Shown: positions 20,041-31,200, counted from the stretch's first letter. The stretch: DNA of 34,458 nucleotides from Nemertoderma westbladi (GCA_032718475.1 JAUCBJ010005818.1:1-34458), one strand, 5' to 3'. The notes: a model not told the origin generated them from the letters alone. Numbers and translations: made by a program.

Positions 20041-20915
20041 ATCTCTCTATGGTTCTATTTAAACTTTACCAGCGGGTGTCGGCCTTCAAAATCTTTAATA
20101 TTTGAAACTATTTAAATATTTAATTAATTGGTAACCTTACTGTAGTTAGATTGCAGTATTTTAGAATATTTAAATAAATTCCCTTACCATTTTGTTGTCC
20201 CTGCTCCGCACCCTTTGCTAATTGATAAATTCCAACTATTTTAATTAACATTAATTAATTAGTGTCAATTACAGCTGGAATTTTTAAATCTATATCACCG
20301 CTGCATCATTCCATCTATCCGCAATTAATATTTAGTATTAAAGAATTCTAGTAGTTTTTTTAACATCGCTTTTTTAGTCCTAATTTTTATCATTGTTACT
20401 GAAAGGTTTACATGGGTTCATAACCATATCAATTATTTACGGGTTTATCTACTCTCTCATTCATTCATGTTTCTTAGTAGCCTATTTCCTTAGGCAAATG
20501 ATTCTGTGTAAATATCAAATTTATTTGATTTGATGAGCCAAGTTAAATGGCACTCTTCGAGAAAACTTTAGAATAATTAAACGCTGTGGTTCATTATTAT
20601 AGTCTAAATATTTAAAATAAATAAACATGTAATCCAAGTTTGTACAACTCAATATTAACCTTTTCTTTAGAAATTTATTATAAACTTTATTGCGGGGCGA
20701 GTCAAAACTGCGAGCCCCCCCCCCCCCCCCCCCCCCTTCATGTCTCAGTTAATTAACCCGATAAACTCAGGAAGTAATTAAGCTCCAGCACTTCCTTACA
20801 ACATAACAATATACAACCTACAGACTATATCAGAACCTCAATCACTGAATTTGAGCACTGAAATTGCGTATCATAATGTACAATTCAATTAGATATTATT
20901 ATTACTTTTACACTT
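20041..20915. other. AT-rich intergenic sequence with a C22 homopolymer
   Basis: No coding frame or RNA gene recognised. A C22 run at 20715-20736 is preceded by TTGCGGGGCGAGTC, which weakly resembles the C-run end of the MITE-like family. A decayed end of that family is possible but not shown. Confidence 0.4.
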
Positions 20916-20927
20916 ATTTAAATGTAC

Positions 20928-21421
20928 TACTACTACTAGGTCGAGCGAACTAGGACAGTGGAAATGAGATCCTTCCAGGTTTCCCGATTCTCCATAGTTG
21001 TCGCAATTTCGTTTCTCCCAAGTTCAGTATCCCTTCCAAGTTGATCTATATATGTTAAAGCCGGTCGTCCACGACTACGCTTACCATGAGTTGGTTGCCA
21101 GAGAAGTAGATCTGGTATGACCTCGTCTTTACTCCACCAGCAGTGCCCACTGAATCTTAATCTGCGTTCACGGAGGGTGGTTGATACAGGTGGTATTGTA
21201 CCATAAAGCTCGGCGTTTGTCATGTGTTGTCTCCAGCTGATGTTTAGGGATGCCCTTAGTAGTCTTGTGTAGCAACCATCAATTCGTTGTTCAAGTGATT
21301 TAGCCAGTGTCCAGGTCTCACCCCCGTATAAAAATACACTTTCCACTGTGGCTCGAAAGAACTTAGTCTTCAGGTGCCTGGAGAGATCTGATTTCCAGAT
21401 GGTATCCATTTTTGATAGTAC
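20928..21421 (-). mobile_element. 5'-truncated LINE, C-terminal reverse transcriptase fragment
   Basis: The minus-strand frame reads LSKMDTIWKSDLSRHLK, then FFRATVESVFLYGGETWTLA, LEQRIDGCYTRLLRASLNIS, ERRLRFSGHCWWSKDEV and RGRPALTYIDQLGRDT. This is the characteristic C-terminal stretch of a widespread animal LINE family (RTE-like group; clade not certain). The 3' end carries a (TAG)n tail, seen as TACTACTACTAGG at 20928-20940. An identical 12-bp ATTTAAATGTAC at 20916-20927 and 21422-21433 is a good target duplication, so the insert is 494 bp and complete apart from 5' truncation. The upstream codons (to 21475) lie outside the duplication and are host sequence. The frame is uninterrupted, suggesting a fairly young insertion. 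Confidence 0.85.
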
Positions 21422-21433
21422 ATTTAAATGTAC

Positions 21434-21883
21434 TTTTTTATATTTACAACAAATTCTTCTGAAGTCTGCCCACATATTAGACCGTCACAGTAAATCTCTT
21501 GGGTAATGGAATGCAAGCAGTATAGTAAAGCTTTACTTACATAATTGTAAGTCACAATATATAATTAATTATAGCAAATTACAAACAGCTGCAATATATG
21601 GTGGGTCATATCAGGAACGTAATAACAATGTCGTAGTAATTCATATATTTATTTATATTATTTGTATAGCGTGATAATAATATTACTGATTAACATCCAA
21701 TATGCATTGCTGTATGTCACCAACATTAATAGGCAAACATTAATTATTTATGTTTCAATAAAATTAAAATAGTTCTATATATCAAAGAGCCCCCGTAACC
21801 TATTTCAGTACAAAATAGTCTAAGAAACTATTAACCTCAATAAATATAAACAATTTAATATTATTAACTAATTTGAGATTATT
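21434..21883. other. Upstream flank of the isomerase gene
   Basis: AT-rich. No clear TATA box in a fixed position, no repeat, no coding segment. The promoter of the downstream gene presumably lies here, since nothing else intervenes. Confidence 0.35.
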
Positions 21884-22540
21884 ATGACCTCTAAACCTGT
21901 TCTGTACTCTTACTACCGCAGTTCTTGTTCATATCGTGTGCGAATCGCCCTCAATATAAAAGGAATAGATTACGATTACCGACCAGTTAATATGCTCAAA
22001 GATGGTGGGGAACAGTACACAGATGGATTCTCTGAGCTTAACCCAATGAAACAGGTTCCAGTGTTGATAGACAAGGGTCACACACTCACCCAATCACTGC
22101 CAATTATCGAATATCTGGAGGAAACACGTGAGGGGCCTAAACTTCTTCCAGAAGACCCGCTGTCGCGCGCCACCGTGCGGCAAGTTGCTGAAATAATAGC
22201 GGCAGGTATTCAACCGATACAAAATCTTAAAGTAATCCGCAAGGTGGTGCAATTAACTGGAAGGGAAGATGTGAAACCAGAATGGGGTAACCATTGGATA
22301 GATGAAGGATTTAAAGCTTTGGAGGTGATTCTTATTAGTTGTTCTGGAATGTATTGTGTTGGAGACAGTCTCTCATTGGCTGATGTGTGTTTGGTTCCTC
22401 AGGTGTACAACGCTTTACGCTACAAGGTGGATATGGAAAAATTCCCGGTTATAAAACGTATAAATGAGAAGCTAAAAAAGTTGAAACCTTTTATAGATGC
22501 CAGTCCAGATCGACAACCGGACTGCCCGAAAGGGGTATAA
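21884..22540 (+). CDS. GSTZ1: Maleylacetoacetate isomerase / glutathione S-transferase zeta
   Basis: A 218-residue protein, essentially the size of human GSTZ1 (216). The enzyme converts maleylacetoacetate to fumarylacetoacetate with glutathione in phenylalanine/tyrosine catabolism; it is cytosolic (mitochondrial in some tissues). The N-terminal thioredoxin-like domain carries the zeta-class signature SSCSYRVRIAL (13-23, with the catalytic Ser/Cys region at 13-16), the cis-proline QVPVL (57-61) and Gln70-Ser71 of TQSLPIIEYLEE for glutathione binding. The all-helical C-terminal domain includes GIQPIQNL (112-119), YCVGDSLSLADVCLVPQVYNA and the terminal RQPDCPK. The ATG aligns with the family start and no transit peptide is seen. 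It is uninterrupted, whereas vertebrate GSTZ1 has many exons, so either this lineage lost introns or this is a retrocopy; no poly(A) remnant or flanking duplication is evident. All key residues are intact, so it is probably functional. No AATAAA follows closely. Confidence 0.96.
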   Translation: MTSKPVLYSYYRSSCSYRVRIALNIKGIDYDYRPVNMLKDGGEQYTDGFSELNPMKQVPVLIDKGHTLTQSLPIIEYLEETREGPKLLPEDPLSRATVRQVAEIIAAGIQPIQNLKVIRKVVQLTGREDVKPEWGNHWIDEGFKALEVILISCSGMYCVGDSLSLADVCLVPQVYNALRYKVDMEKFPVIKRINEKLKKLKPFIDASPDRQPDCPKGV

Positions 22541-23120
22541 TGCAATACAATTATTATTAATTGTAAAAGACTCGAAGACACTCATTTAATTATACATAAT
22601 TTCATGTTTTTTTGTTGTTTACAAAAAGTTTAAAAACTTTTAGAATCGGTTAGTATCTGGGTAAAAAACAAATTGGTAACGATACACTCAAAAGAACCAC
22701 CTAAAATAACAATTGAGTAATTTATTAATTGATTTAACATTTTTCCAATCAGCCAACAAAGTGATATGATAATAATGTAGTTATTAATCGTAAAACCGTG
22801 CTCATCCGTAAAATCGTAACCAGTGACAACCAATCAGTTGAATCTAAAATTATAGACGTGTGGAGGCAATGATAGATTAGGTACATAGATTTGCGCACTT
22901 TGGCAATTTATAAGTTCAAGGCGAAATATCTTAACACTGACATTAGACGATCACAGTGGAAGTCTGCATTCACGGTATATAGTATTGTTGAAGATTCAGT
23001 TTCATTTTAATTGATTTCAGCTGTGAGTTGAGTCGATTTTCCCCTGAAGGCTGAAGAAGGATTAATTTTGAATGCGTCGTGAAACAAACAAAGTCCAATA
23101 AACCTGGCATTAAGAGTTGA
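22541..23120. other. Intergenic sequence with a fragment of the MITE-like family
   Basis: Mostly featureless and AT-rich. At about 23032-23080, GTCGATTTTCCCCTGAAGG then GGATTAATTTTGAATGCGTCG matches the 3' third of MITE-like copies B and C, without the C-run. The minus-strand frame around 22630-22833 shows no recognisable protein. Confidence 0.45.
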
Positions 23121-24627
23121 GGGGAAAGCCCCCTACTAAAGGGGAAAGCCCCCTACTAAAGGGGAAAGCCCCCTACTAAAGGGGAAAGCCCCCTACTAAA
23201 GGGGAAAGCCTCCTACTAAAGGGGAAAGCCCCCTACTAAAGGAGAAAGCCTCCTAGTAAAGGGGAAAGTCCCCTACTAAAGGGGAAAGCCCCCTACTAAA
23301 GGGGAAAGTCCCCTACTAAAGGGGAAAGCCCCCTACTAAAGGGGAAAGTCCCCTACTAAAGGGGAAAGCCCCCTACTAAAGGGGAAAGCCCCCTACTAAA
23401 GGGGGAAGTCCCCTACTAAAGGGGAAAGTCCCCTACTAAAGGGGAAAGCCCCCTACTAAAGGGGAAAGTCCCCTACTAAAGGGAAAAGCCCCCTACCAAA
23501 GGGGAAAGCCCCCTACTAAAGGGGAAAGTCCCCTACTAAAGGGGAAAGCCCCCTACTAAAGGGGGAAGTCCCCTACTAAAGGGGAAAGCCCCCTACTAAA
23601 GGGGAAAGCCCCCTACTAAAGGGGAAAGCCCCCTACTAAAGGGGAAAGTCCCCTACTAAAGGGGAAAGCCCCCTACTAAAGGGGAAAGCCCCCTACTAAA
23701 GGGGAAAGGCCCCTACTAAAGGGGAAAGCCCCCTACTAAAGGGGAAAGCCCCCTACTAAAGGGGAAAGCCCCCTACTAAAGGGGAAAGTCCCCTACTAAA
23801 GGGGAAAGTCCCCTACTAAAGGGAAAAGCCCCCTACTAAAGGGGAAAGTCCCCTAGTAAAGGGGAAAGCCTCCTACTAAAGGGGAAAGCCCCCCACTAAA
23901 GGGGAAAGCCCCCTACTAAAGGGGAAAGCCTCCTACTAAAGGGGAAAGCCCCCTACTAAAGGGGAAAGCCCCCTACTAAAGGGGAAGGCCCCCTACTAAA
24001 GGGGAAAGCCCCCTACTAAAGGGGAAAGCCCCCTACTAAAGGGGAAAGTCCCCTAGTAAAGGGGAAAGCCTCCTACTAAAGGGGAAAGCCCCCTACTAAA
24101 GGGGAAAGCCCCCTACTAAAGGGGAAAGCGCCCTACTAAAGGGGAAAGTCCCCTACTAAAGGGAAAAGCCCCCTACTAAAGGGGAAAGCCCCCTACTAAA
24201 GGAGAAAGCCCCCTACTAAAGGGGAAAGCCCCCTACTAAAGGGGAAAGCCCCCTACTAAAGGGGAAAGCCCCCCTACTAAAGGGGAAAGCCTCCTACTAA
24301 AGGGGAAAGCCCCCTACTAAAGGGGGAAGCCTCCTACTAAAGGGGAAAGCCCCCTACTAAAGGGGAAAGCCACCCCACTAAAGGGGAAAGCCCCCTACGT
24401 AAGGGGAAAGCCCCCTACTAAAGGGGAAAGCCCCCTACTTAAGGGGAAAGCCCCCCTACTAAAGGGGAAAGCCCCCCTACTAAAGGGGAAAACCCCCTAC
24501 TAAAGGGGAAAGCCCCCTACTTAAGGGGAAAGCCCCCCTACTAAAGGGGAAAGCCCCCCTACTAAAGGGGAAAACCCCCTTCTAAAGGGGAAAGCCCCCT
24601 ACTTAAGGGGAAAGCCTCCTACTAAAG
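23121..24627. repeat. 20-bp GC-rich minisatellite, about 75 copies
   Basis: Unit GGGGAAAGCCCCCTACTAAA. It is in perfect 20-bp register from 23121 to about 24260; one-base insertions (mostly an extra C) then shift the register and variants such as CTACTTAAG and CACCCCAC appear towards 24627. The commonest substitution is GCC to GTC at unit positions 8-10. Each unit contains a GGGG...CCCC pair able to form a 4-bp stem. Confidence 0.98.
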
Positions 24628-25344
24628 ACCCCCTATGTCCCTAATCTGTACAAGAAAATAATCAATAGATGCAAAACACGCATTCTGAAAAAATAATCAG
24701 TTTTATTTTTTACTGGTTGTCTCGGTAGTGTGTTGATGAAGAGCTGCCGCACTGCGGTAGGTTTGTCCCTTTTGTTTCGATACCTGATCCAGAGGTAATG
24801 CAGCTTGGCTTCGTATAATGCTCTAACTAATAACAGAGTTTCCAGAAGGTTCCAGAAGATACCTATCTATCTATTACCATCAAAAGCTATGACTGGTATA
24901 AACTCATAAGTACCGTACTACTGCGATATTATACAAGGAAAATAATTTCATGCCATATGTTATGGAGCTAGTCATTTCAATAATAATGCCTGTAGTGCAA
25001 TTGTATTCCTTCAATCGACACTCTTTTAATAAAGTTTACGCAAGGGAAATATAATATGATGTCAATATAGTTAGAGCTACTGCACAATCATTTCCCAACC
25101 ATGTGCTTTCCTCTACTCTTATGTCAGGTTTACAGGACTTTGTTTCTTCCACAATTGCGAACTTTGTACGTTACAGTTGTTATCAATCTTTATTTTCATG
25201 GTGAACCAGCACTCCCTGCCTATATCTTTCATGAATTATACTCTTTTCATTAATAATATATTAATTAGTAAAAGGTGTTTGAATTAGGCCATATAATTAA
25301 TTATTGTTTCATTAATATTTTATAGCAGTCAAATAAAACTGTTT
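24628..25344. other. AT-rich intergenic sequence
   Basis: No coding segment, RNA gene or repeat array recognised between the 20-bp minisatellite and the first hairpin. Confidence 0.4.
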
Positions 25345-25419
25345 GTACCTGAAAGTCAGAAAGGGCATTGTACCATATCTACAGTCAGTGGTACAATGCC
25401 CTTTCTGACTTTCAGGTAC
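25345..25419. repeat. Perfect 31-bp inverted repeat (hairpin 1)
   Basis: Left arm 25345-25375, starting GTACCTGAAAGTCAG, is the exact reverse complement of 25389-25419; the loop is 13 bases (25376-25388). After one mismatch, three more bases pair outside the stem. No protein-coding context. Confidence 0.95.
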
Positions 25420-25423
25420 TAAC

Positions 25424-25548
25424 AAAAAAATATCTCAAACATGACATCATGGAGATCATCTTGTCTCACTGATCAATGCTGGAGGTTACTGTATATTCTA
25501 CAGTAGCCTCCAGCATTGATCAGTGATGTAATGTTTGAGCTATTTTTT
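25424..25548. repeat. Near-perfect inverted repeat with extended flanks (hairpin 2)
   Basis: The core arms 25467-25493 and 25499-25525 pair over 27 bp with a single G:T-type difference and a 5-base loop. Farther out, the left flank ATCTCAAACATGACATCA (about 25432-25449) and the right flank (reverse complement AGCTCAAACATTACATCA) pair again, separated from the core on the left by about 17 unpaired bases. Confidence 0.9.
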
Positions 25549-25824
25549 ATGTATGTATGTAGGAGAACTGTTGGGATGTTGTATGTTAAAATGACATAGT
25601 GTGGTGGGCCATAACTCATAGCAGCAGTTGACGCCATGCCAGTTCCTATCAATTGTAAGGAATGAGTACCTTTTTTTGAGGAAGTTGTATTAATGCTGTT
25701 GTTACTGCAAGAGGAGGTTTCGCTTTAACCTATGGTCTTAATTTATTACATTCATTCATAAAGGATATGACAATTTTGTAGCCGAAATGACTCTGATTCT
25801 ACAGTCTTCATGGCAGTACCTGCA

Positions 25825-26076
25825 CTAAGTGCAACACTCATGTGATAAAATTGGATTATAATTATTCTAAGTGCAACACTCATGTGATAAAATTTGATTA
25901 TAATTATCCTAAGTGCAACACTCATGTGATAAAATTGGATTATAATTATCCTAAGTGCAACACTCATGTGATAAAATTGGATTATAATTATCCTAAGTGC
26001 AACACTCATGTGATAAAATTGGATTATAATTATCCTAAGTGCAACACTCATGTGATAAAATTGGATTATAATTATC
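25825..26076. repeat. 42-bp minisatellite, six copies
   Basis: Unit CTAAGTGCAACACTCATGTG plus ATAAAATTGGATTATAATTAT plus C. The CTAAGTG word steps exactly 42 bp from 25825 (25867, 25909 and so on). Copies differ at one or two positions. Because 42 is a multiple of three, frames stay open on both strands (a repeating 14-residue peptide each way), but there is no flanking conserved protein and I do not call a gene. Confidence 0.95.
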
Positions 26077-27045
26077 ATATAGGATGCAATTTTTTTTACT
26101 GGATGAACTAAACACAATCAGCTAAGCGGTTTGGCTTCTCTACCTCTCAGAAACCATTCCAAGCAATGCCTCTGAGGTATGTATAGCAAGATGATTTTGG
26201 CATGACAGAAGGGATATATACCCCATAAACTCAATTTATTTTACAGCCAAATCTATATAGAAACCTTATAGTCTATGCAGAGTTTAAGATGGTTTTGGCC
26301 ACCAAAAATAATAAAAATCCTACCACAGGACAAGCATTTACTGTCATCATCTTACCTACTACTTGATAATCCCCAATAGCAAACTAAGTAACCTCCTTAG
26401 TTTATTTTTAACTACATTTAAACAAAATAATAATGTATCACAAATCAAGATATTAATTATAATAGCTTTTATAGATTAAAATAAATCTATTTTTCATATA
26501 GTATTTTACAAAGGGGCCCTTCTCTACACACCCTAGCTTATTTGGATCGATTACTCGCAATACCAAACTTACATGAGAACTATCAGTAATTTTCCTATAC
26601 GTAAATGTTTTTTTCATAAAGAATTAAATCGTCCTATAATGATGTACCATAACCATTTTACTGGTATTTTTTATCAATGCTGCTTTTAATTCCTGCTCTA
26701 TGCAAAATTAAGCATTAAACGAAACCTGCATTCAGTGGCCTACCATAACACATATTGTTATGATCTTCACATAATATTAGAGAAAGATTTAAACAATGTA
26801 AAAATATAATCATTTAAATATAACATTCATCGCAAAAACCACCAACACGTATATTTATCCATGGATCGATATTTCATTGATAGAGGCGATTAGTTCGCTT
26901 TTAAATAAAAGGTCATGCGAACAGAATTGTGAAATTCTCATGCACCGATTTTTCTCTCTTTTTACAATACAATTTTCATAATATTTCCTTAGGAACCTCT
27001 TATGCTGATTTGCCATTCTAATTTGATTTGATTGCTTTCTACTTC
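26077..27045. other. AT-rich intergenic sequence
   Basis: About 1 kb with no recognised coding segment, RNA gene or repeat. Confidence 0.4.
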
Positions 27046-28060
27046 TATTAGGTCAAGTAAGCTTAGAAAGTAGACATGAGTTCAGTCCAGTCTTCCCTAA
27101 TCTCCATGGTAATTCCAATTTCATTTCTTACAAGTTGGTCTATAGATGTCATATGTAAGTTTTCTATGGCAATGCATACTTGTGTTTGTTGCCAGAAAAG
27201 AAGATCAGGTGCCACCTAATTTTAGATACAGTGCTGGTATTATACCGTAAAGCTGGGGTGTCAGGGGTTACATCAGCTGGACACATGACAAACACTGTGT
27301 CATGGGATATGCTGGTGTATACTTTGGCATCCCAAAAAGCAAAACGCCACACAATAAGCCATCAACCATTTTACACCAATCATTAAGGTGTTGCTATACA
27401 ATAATATAAGGTTAGCAATCCTCATATTGTAACCAAAAGGTGCTAATGTGAAGCACCACCAGATGTTGTGCAAGCTAACAATCTGGTACAGTACCTAATT
27501 TATCTGTTAATGAATTCATTTGTTCATGAAATCTGTCTTTGTAGCATTTACATTCATTCCAACCTCCTTAACAGGCTCTCCGCTTTGTTCAGTAGAAGAT
27601 TGCATCTCTAGTGGATTAGAAATCAGGGCTATGTCATCTACTGCAAAGCTGGTGGTGCCTGTGACTTGTAATTATATCTGCTTCTTCTATGTTCTTGTAG
27701 TAGGCCTATGAACCCAAGATCTCCAGTGTGAACCCCAGCTGCCCTTGTAATACAATATAATTATGAATAGTCATAGGAACTCAGTTTCACCATCCTGTGA
27801 GATTTCCTGAGCTTCTGTGTCACAATATAACAAACAAATGCGAGTAACAATTACTTCTGGTATTCCAACAAGGAGACTGATCCCATGGTAGTTTGCTGGA
27901 ATACTGAAGTTTCCTTTCTTGGGGAATCGCTTTAGATGACTTTTAGTCCAAATTGATGACCTTCTCCTTTCAACATCAAGTTGCAAACATCCAATAATGG
28001 TATGTTCAGCCTCCTGTTTTCCACACTTTTGCAGAGATTTCATTGGCTTTGTGATTGGAG
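27046..28060 (-). mobile_element. Old, internally deleted LINE relic related to the 20928-21421 copy
   Basis: Minus-strand fragments of a LINE reverse transcriptase appear in the right order. From high to low coordinates: FPKKGNFSIPANYHGISLL (about 27870-27930), DDIALISNPLE (catalytic loop, about 27598-27650) continuing to ATKTDFM, and a 3' part (27046-27240) that aligns at the DNA level with 20937-21125, for example GGTCAAGTAAGC versus GGTCGAGCGAAC and TTGCCAGAAAAGAAGATCAGGT versus its counterpart. Stops, frameshifts and large deletions are present. This is an older member of the same LINE family. Confidence 0.75.
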
Positions 28061-28296
28061 ATGCTTATCTGTTGTAGTTAGGCAGTGGTGCAAATTTCCC
28101 TGTTTCTATATGTACCATAGTTTCCTCATGTATTTTCCTTGTAGGGGTGACCTCGATGTTTGGTGGCTACACAGTACACAAGCAAGTTGATGAATACTGA
28201 TCATGAGAACATTGTTGTTTTGGCCTGCCTATATATTTAATACATTTATGTTAAGTTTATTTAACACCACTGCATACTGGACTGCTACATTGCACC

Positions 28297-31200
28297 ATGG
28301 ATATGATGTCGGTGACTAACCCGCATATCGGCCCAAGTGGAGGTACCTCAACATTACAGGAAGTATGTTATACCAAAGTGGTCAGGACATTGGTGAAACT
28401 AATTGTGAATGCAGAATATAGGAAAGTTCGTTATGATGCTCATTATCCTCTTGTTGCCGCTGTCAATAACTGGCTGGCAATCAGTGTTGCACCCAAACTT
28501 CTGATGATCATGAGAAAATATATACTACGTTCTTATATATTGGCATTTAATCAGCTGCAACTTATATATATATATCAATCTCATAACCAAAAACGTACTT
28601 TAACTTTGGGGCACATTATGGAATCCTATAAAAATATATTCATAGCGCTATGTTTCTTTCCTCTTGACATCACGGTAGTTGATGTTGAAGTCTTTGGAGA
28701 ACAATTTACCAAAGAGATAATTGAGAAACTATTAGGATGGGTCCCCTTAATGTCTCTAGGGTTGAGATATTTGGATTTGGATGAAGCACCATATAGCTTG
28801 ATATGGGGGTGTACTTTGTTCAGTGGAGTTAAATACCATCAACTTACCACTCTGAAGATAAGATGGAAGAATGACAATATAGTCAACATTATCGCACAAT
28901 CCTGTCCCAACCTGGTAACTTTGTGCATTCCCTATTCATACATCACCTTTACAGCATTTTGTTGTCTTTCCCAACTAGAAAGTTTGCAGACTTTGGACGT
29001 AAGACGTTGTGTGGAAATATATGTTGAAGATCTGATTAATTTGCAGGAATTATTACCAGGTGTTTCTATCGTTACAGATACAAGGAATACAATGGAATTA
29101 CTAATGGGTTTAATTCAGCGTGATATTAACCCAACCAATACAAATTTCAGCTTTAATGATTTTACTTTAAAATATGACGATGGTGGTACTTGGGGTGCTA
29201 TATCTGCTACTAGTCCTACTGTCACTGCTACACCTACTGGATCTATATCTGCTACTAGTCCTACTGTCACTGCTACACCTACTGGATCTATATCTGCTAC
29301 TAGTCCTACTGTCACTGCTACACCTACTGGATCTATATCTGCTACTAGTCCTACTGTCACTGCTACACCTACTGGATCTATATCTGCTACTAGTCCTACT
29401 GTCACTGCTACACCTACTGGATCTATATCTGCTACTAGTCCTACTGTCACTGCTACACCTACTGGATCTATATCTGCTACTGGTCCTACTGTCACTGCTA
29501 CACCTACAGGATCTATATCTGCTACTGGTCCTACTGTCACTGCTACACCTACTGGATCTATATCTGCTACTGGTCCTACTGTCACTGCTACACCTACAGG
29601 ATCTATATCTGCTACTAGTCCTACTGTCACTGCTACACCTACTGGATCTATATCTGCTACTAGTCCTACTGTCACTGCTACACCTACTGGATCTATATCT
29701 GCTACTAGTCCTACTGTCACTGCTACACCTACTGGATCTATATCTGCTACTAGTCCTACTGTCACTGCTACACCTACTGGATCTATATCTGCTACTAGTC
29801 CTACTGTCACTGCTACACCTACTGGATCTATATCTGCTACTAGTCCTACTGTCACTGCTACACCTACAGGATCTATATCTGCTACTAGTCCTACTGTCAC
29901 TGCTACACCTACAGGATCTATATCTGCTACTAGTCCTACTGTCACTGCTACACCTACAGGATCTATATCTGCTACTGGTCCTACTGTCACTGCTACACCT
30001 ACAGGATCTATATCTGCTACTAGTCCTACTGTCACTGCTACACCTACTGGATCTATATCTGCTACTGGTCCTACTGTCACTGCTACACCTACAGGATCTA
30101 TATCTGCTACTGGTCCTACTGTCACTGCTACACCTACAGGATCTATATCTGCTACTAGTCCTACTGTCACTGCTACACCTACTGGATCTATATCTGCTAC
30201 TAGTCCTACTGTCACTGCTACACCTACAGGATCTATATCTGCTACTAGTCCTACTGTCACTGCTACACCTACTGGATCTATATCTGCTACTAGTCCTACT
30301 GTCACTGCTACACCTACAGGATCTATATCTGCTACTAGTCCTACTGTCACTGCTACACCTACTGGATCTATATCTGCTACTAGTCCTACTGTCACTGCTA
30401 CACCTACAGGATCTATATCTGCTACTAGTCCTACTGTCACTGCTACACCTACTGGATCTATATCTGCTACTAGTCCTACTGTCACTGCTACACCTACAGG
30501 ATCTATATCTGCTACTAGTCCTACTGTCACTGCTACACCTACAGGATCTATATCTGCTACTGGTCCTACTGTCACTGCTACACCTACTGGATCTATATCT
30601 GCTACTGGTCCTACTGTCACTGCTACACCTACTGGATCTATATCTGCTACTGGTCCTACTGTCACTGCTACACCTACTGGATCTATATCTGCTACTGGTC
30701 CTACTGTCACTGCTACACCTACAGGATCTATATCTGACCAACTTAAAGATTTCCTTCTCCCCCACTGCAAGAATACAGTTGAGAGTTTAGTTCTAGATTT
30801 GAGCCGGAATCGGAAATGGCAAACATCACAGTCACACCTTGAACATCAATTATTTTATCAACTTCAAGACTTTGGGAACTTAAAGTTTTTGCATTTTAAT
30901 TCCCTCAATGTTGATCAATTTATTTCAGATGCCGTAAACAATGGAGTTTCTTTACCCAAGGTCTATTGTGTTGAGTTGGCCCATTGTGATGTTTCATTGG
31001 TTGATTTTGATAGAATGTTCCCAAATTTAAAGGAATTGACTCTACAGTATTTCCCAAATGCTGTAGATCACGCCCACCTCCCACGAATGCACACTGTTGA
31101 GACTCTTGATATAACTGTACGGACATACAGGTCACTTTTCATAGCCCTTAATTGCTTCCCTTTTTTGAGCAAACTATTAATTACATTGGAGTCGAGATCC

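Noticed and set aside
21434-21475. N-terminal residues MWADFRRICCKY of the minus-strand LINE frame as part of the element
   Set aside because: They lie outside the 12-bp target duplication, so they are flanking DNA that happens to be in frame.
7909-24627. Regular arrays considered as CRISPR
   Set aside because: Units are contiguous with no unique spacers, the setting is a eukaryotic nuclear genome, and no cas genes are present.
25752-26117. Repeat peptides on both strands of the 42-bp array
   Set aside because: Both directions are open purely because of unit length; no start context or conserved flank favours either.
29115-30790. Very long frames (over 500 residues) in other phases and on the minus strand over 29115-30790
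   Set aside because: The 45-bp period lacks stops in several frames. Only the + frame from 28297 continues into non-repetitive, LRR-like sequence on both sides.
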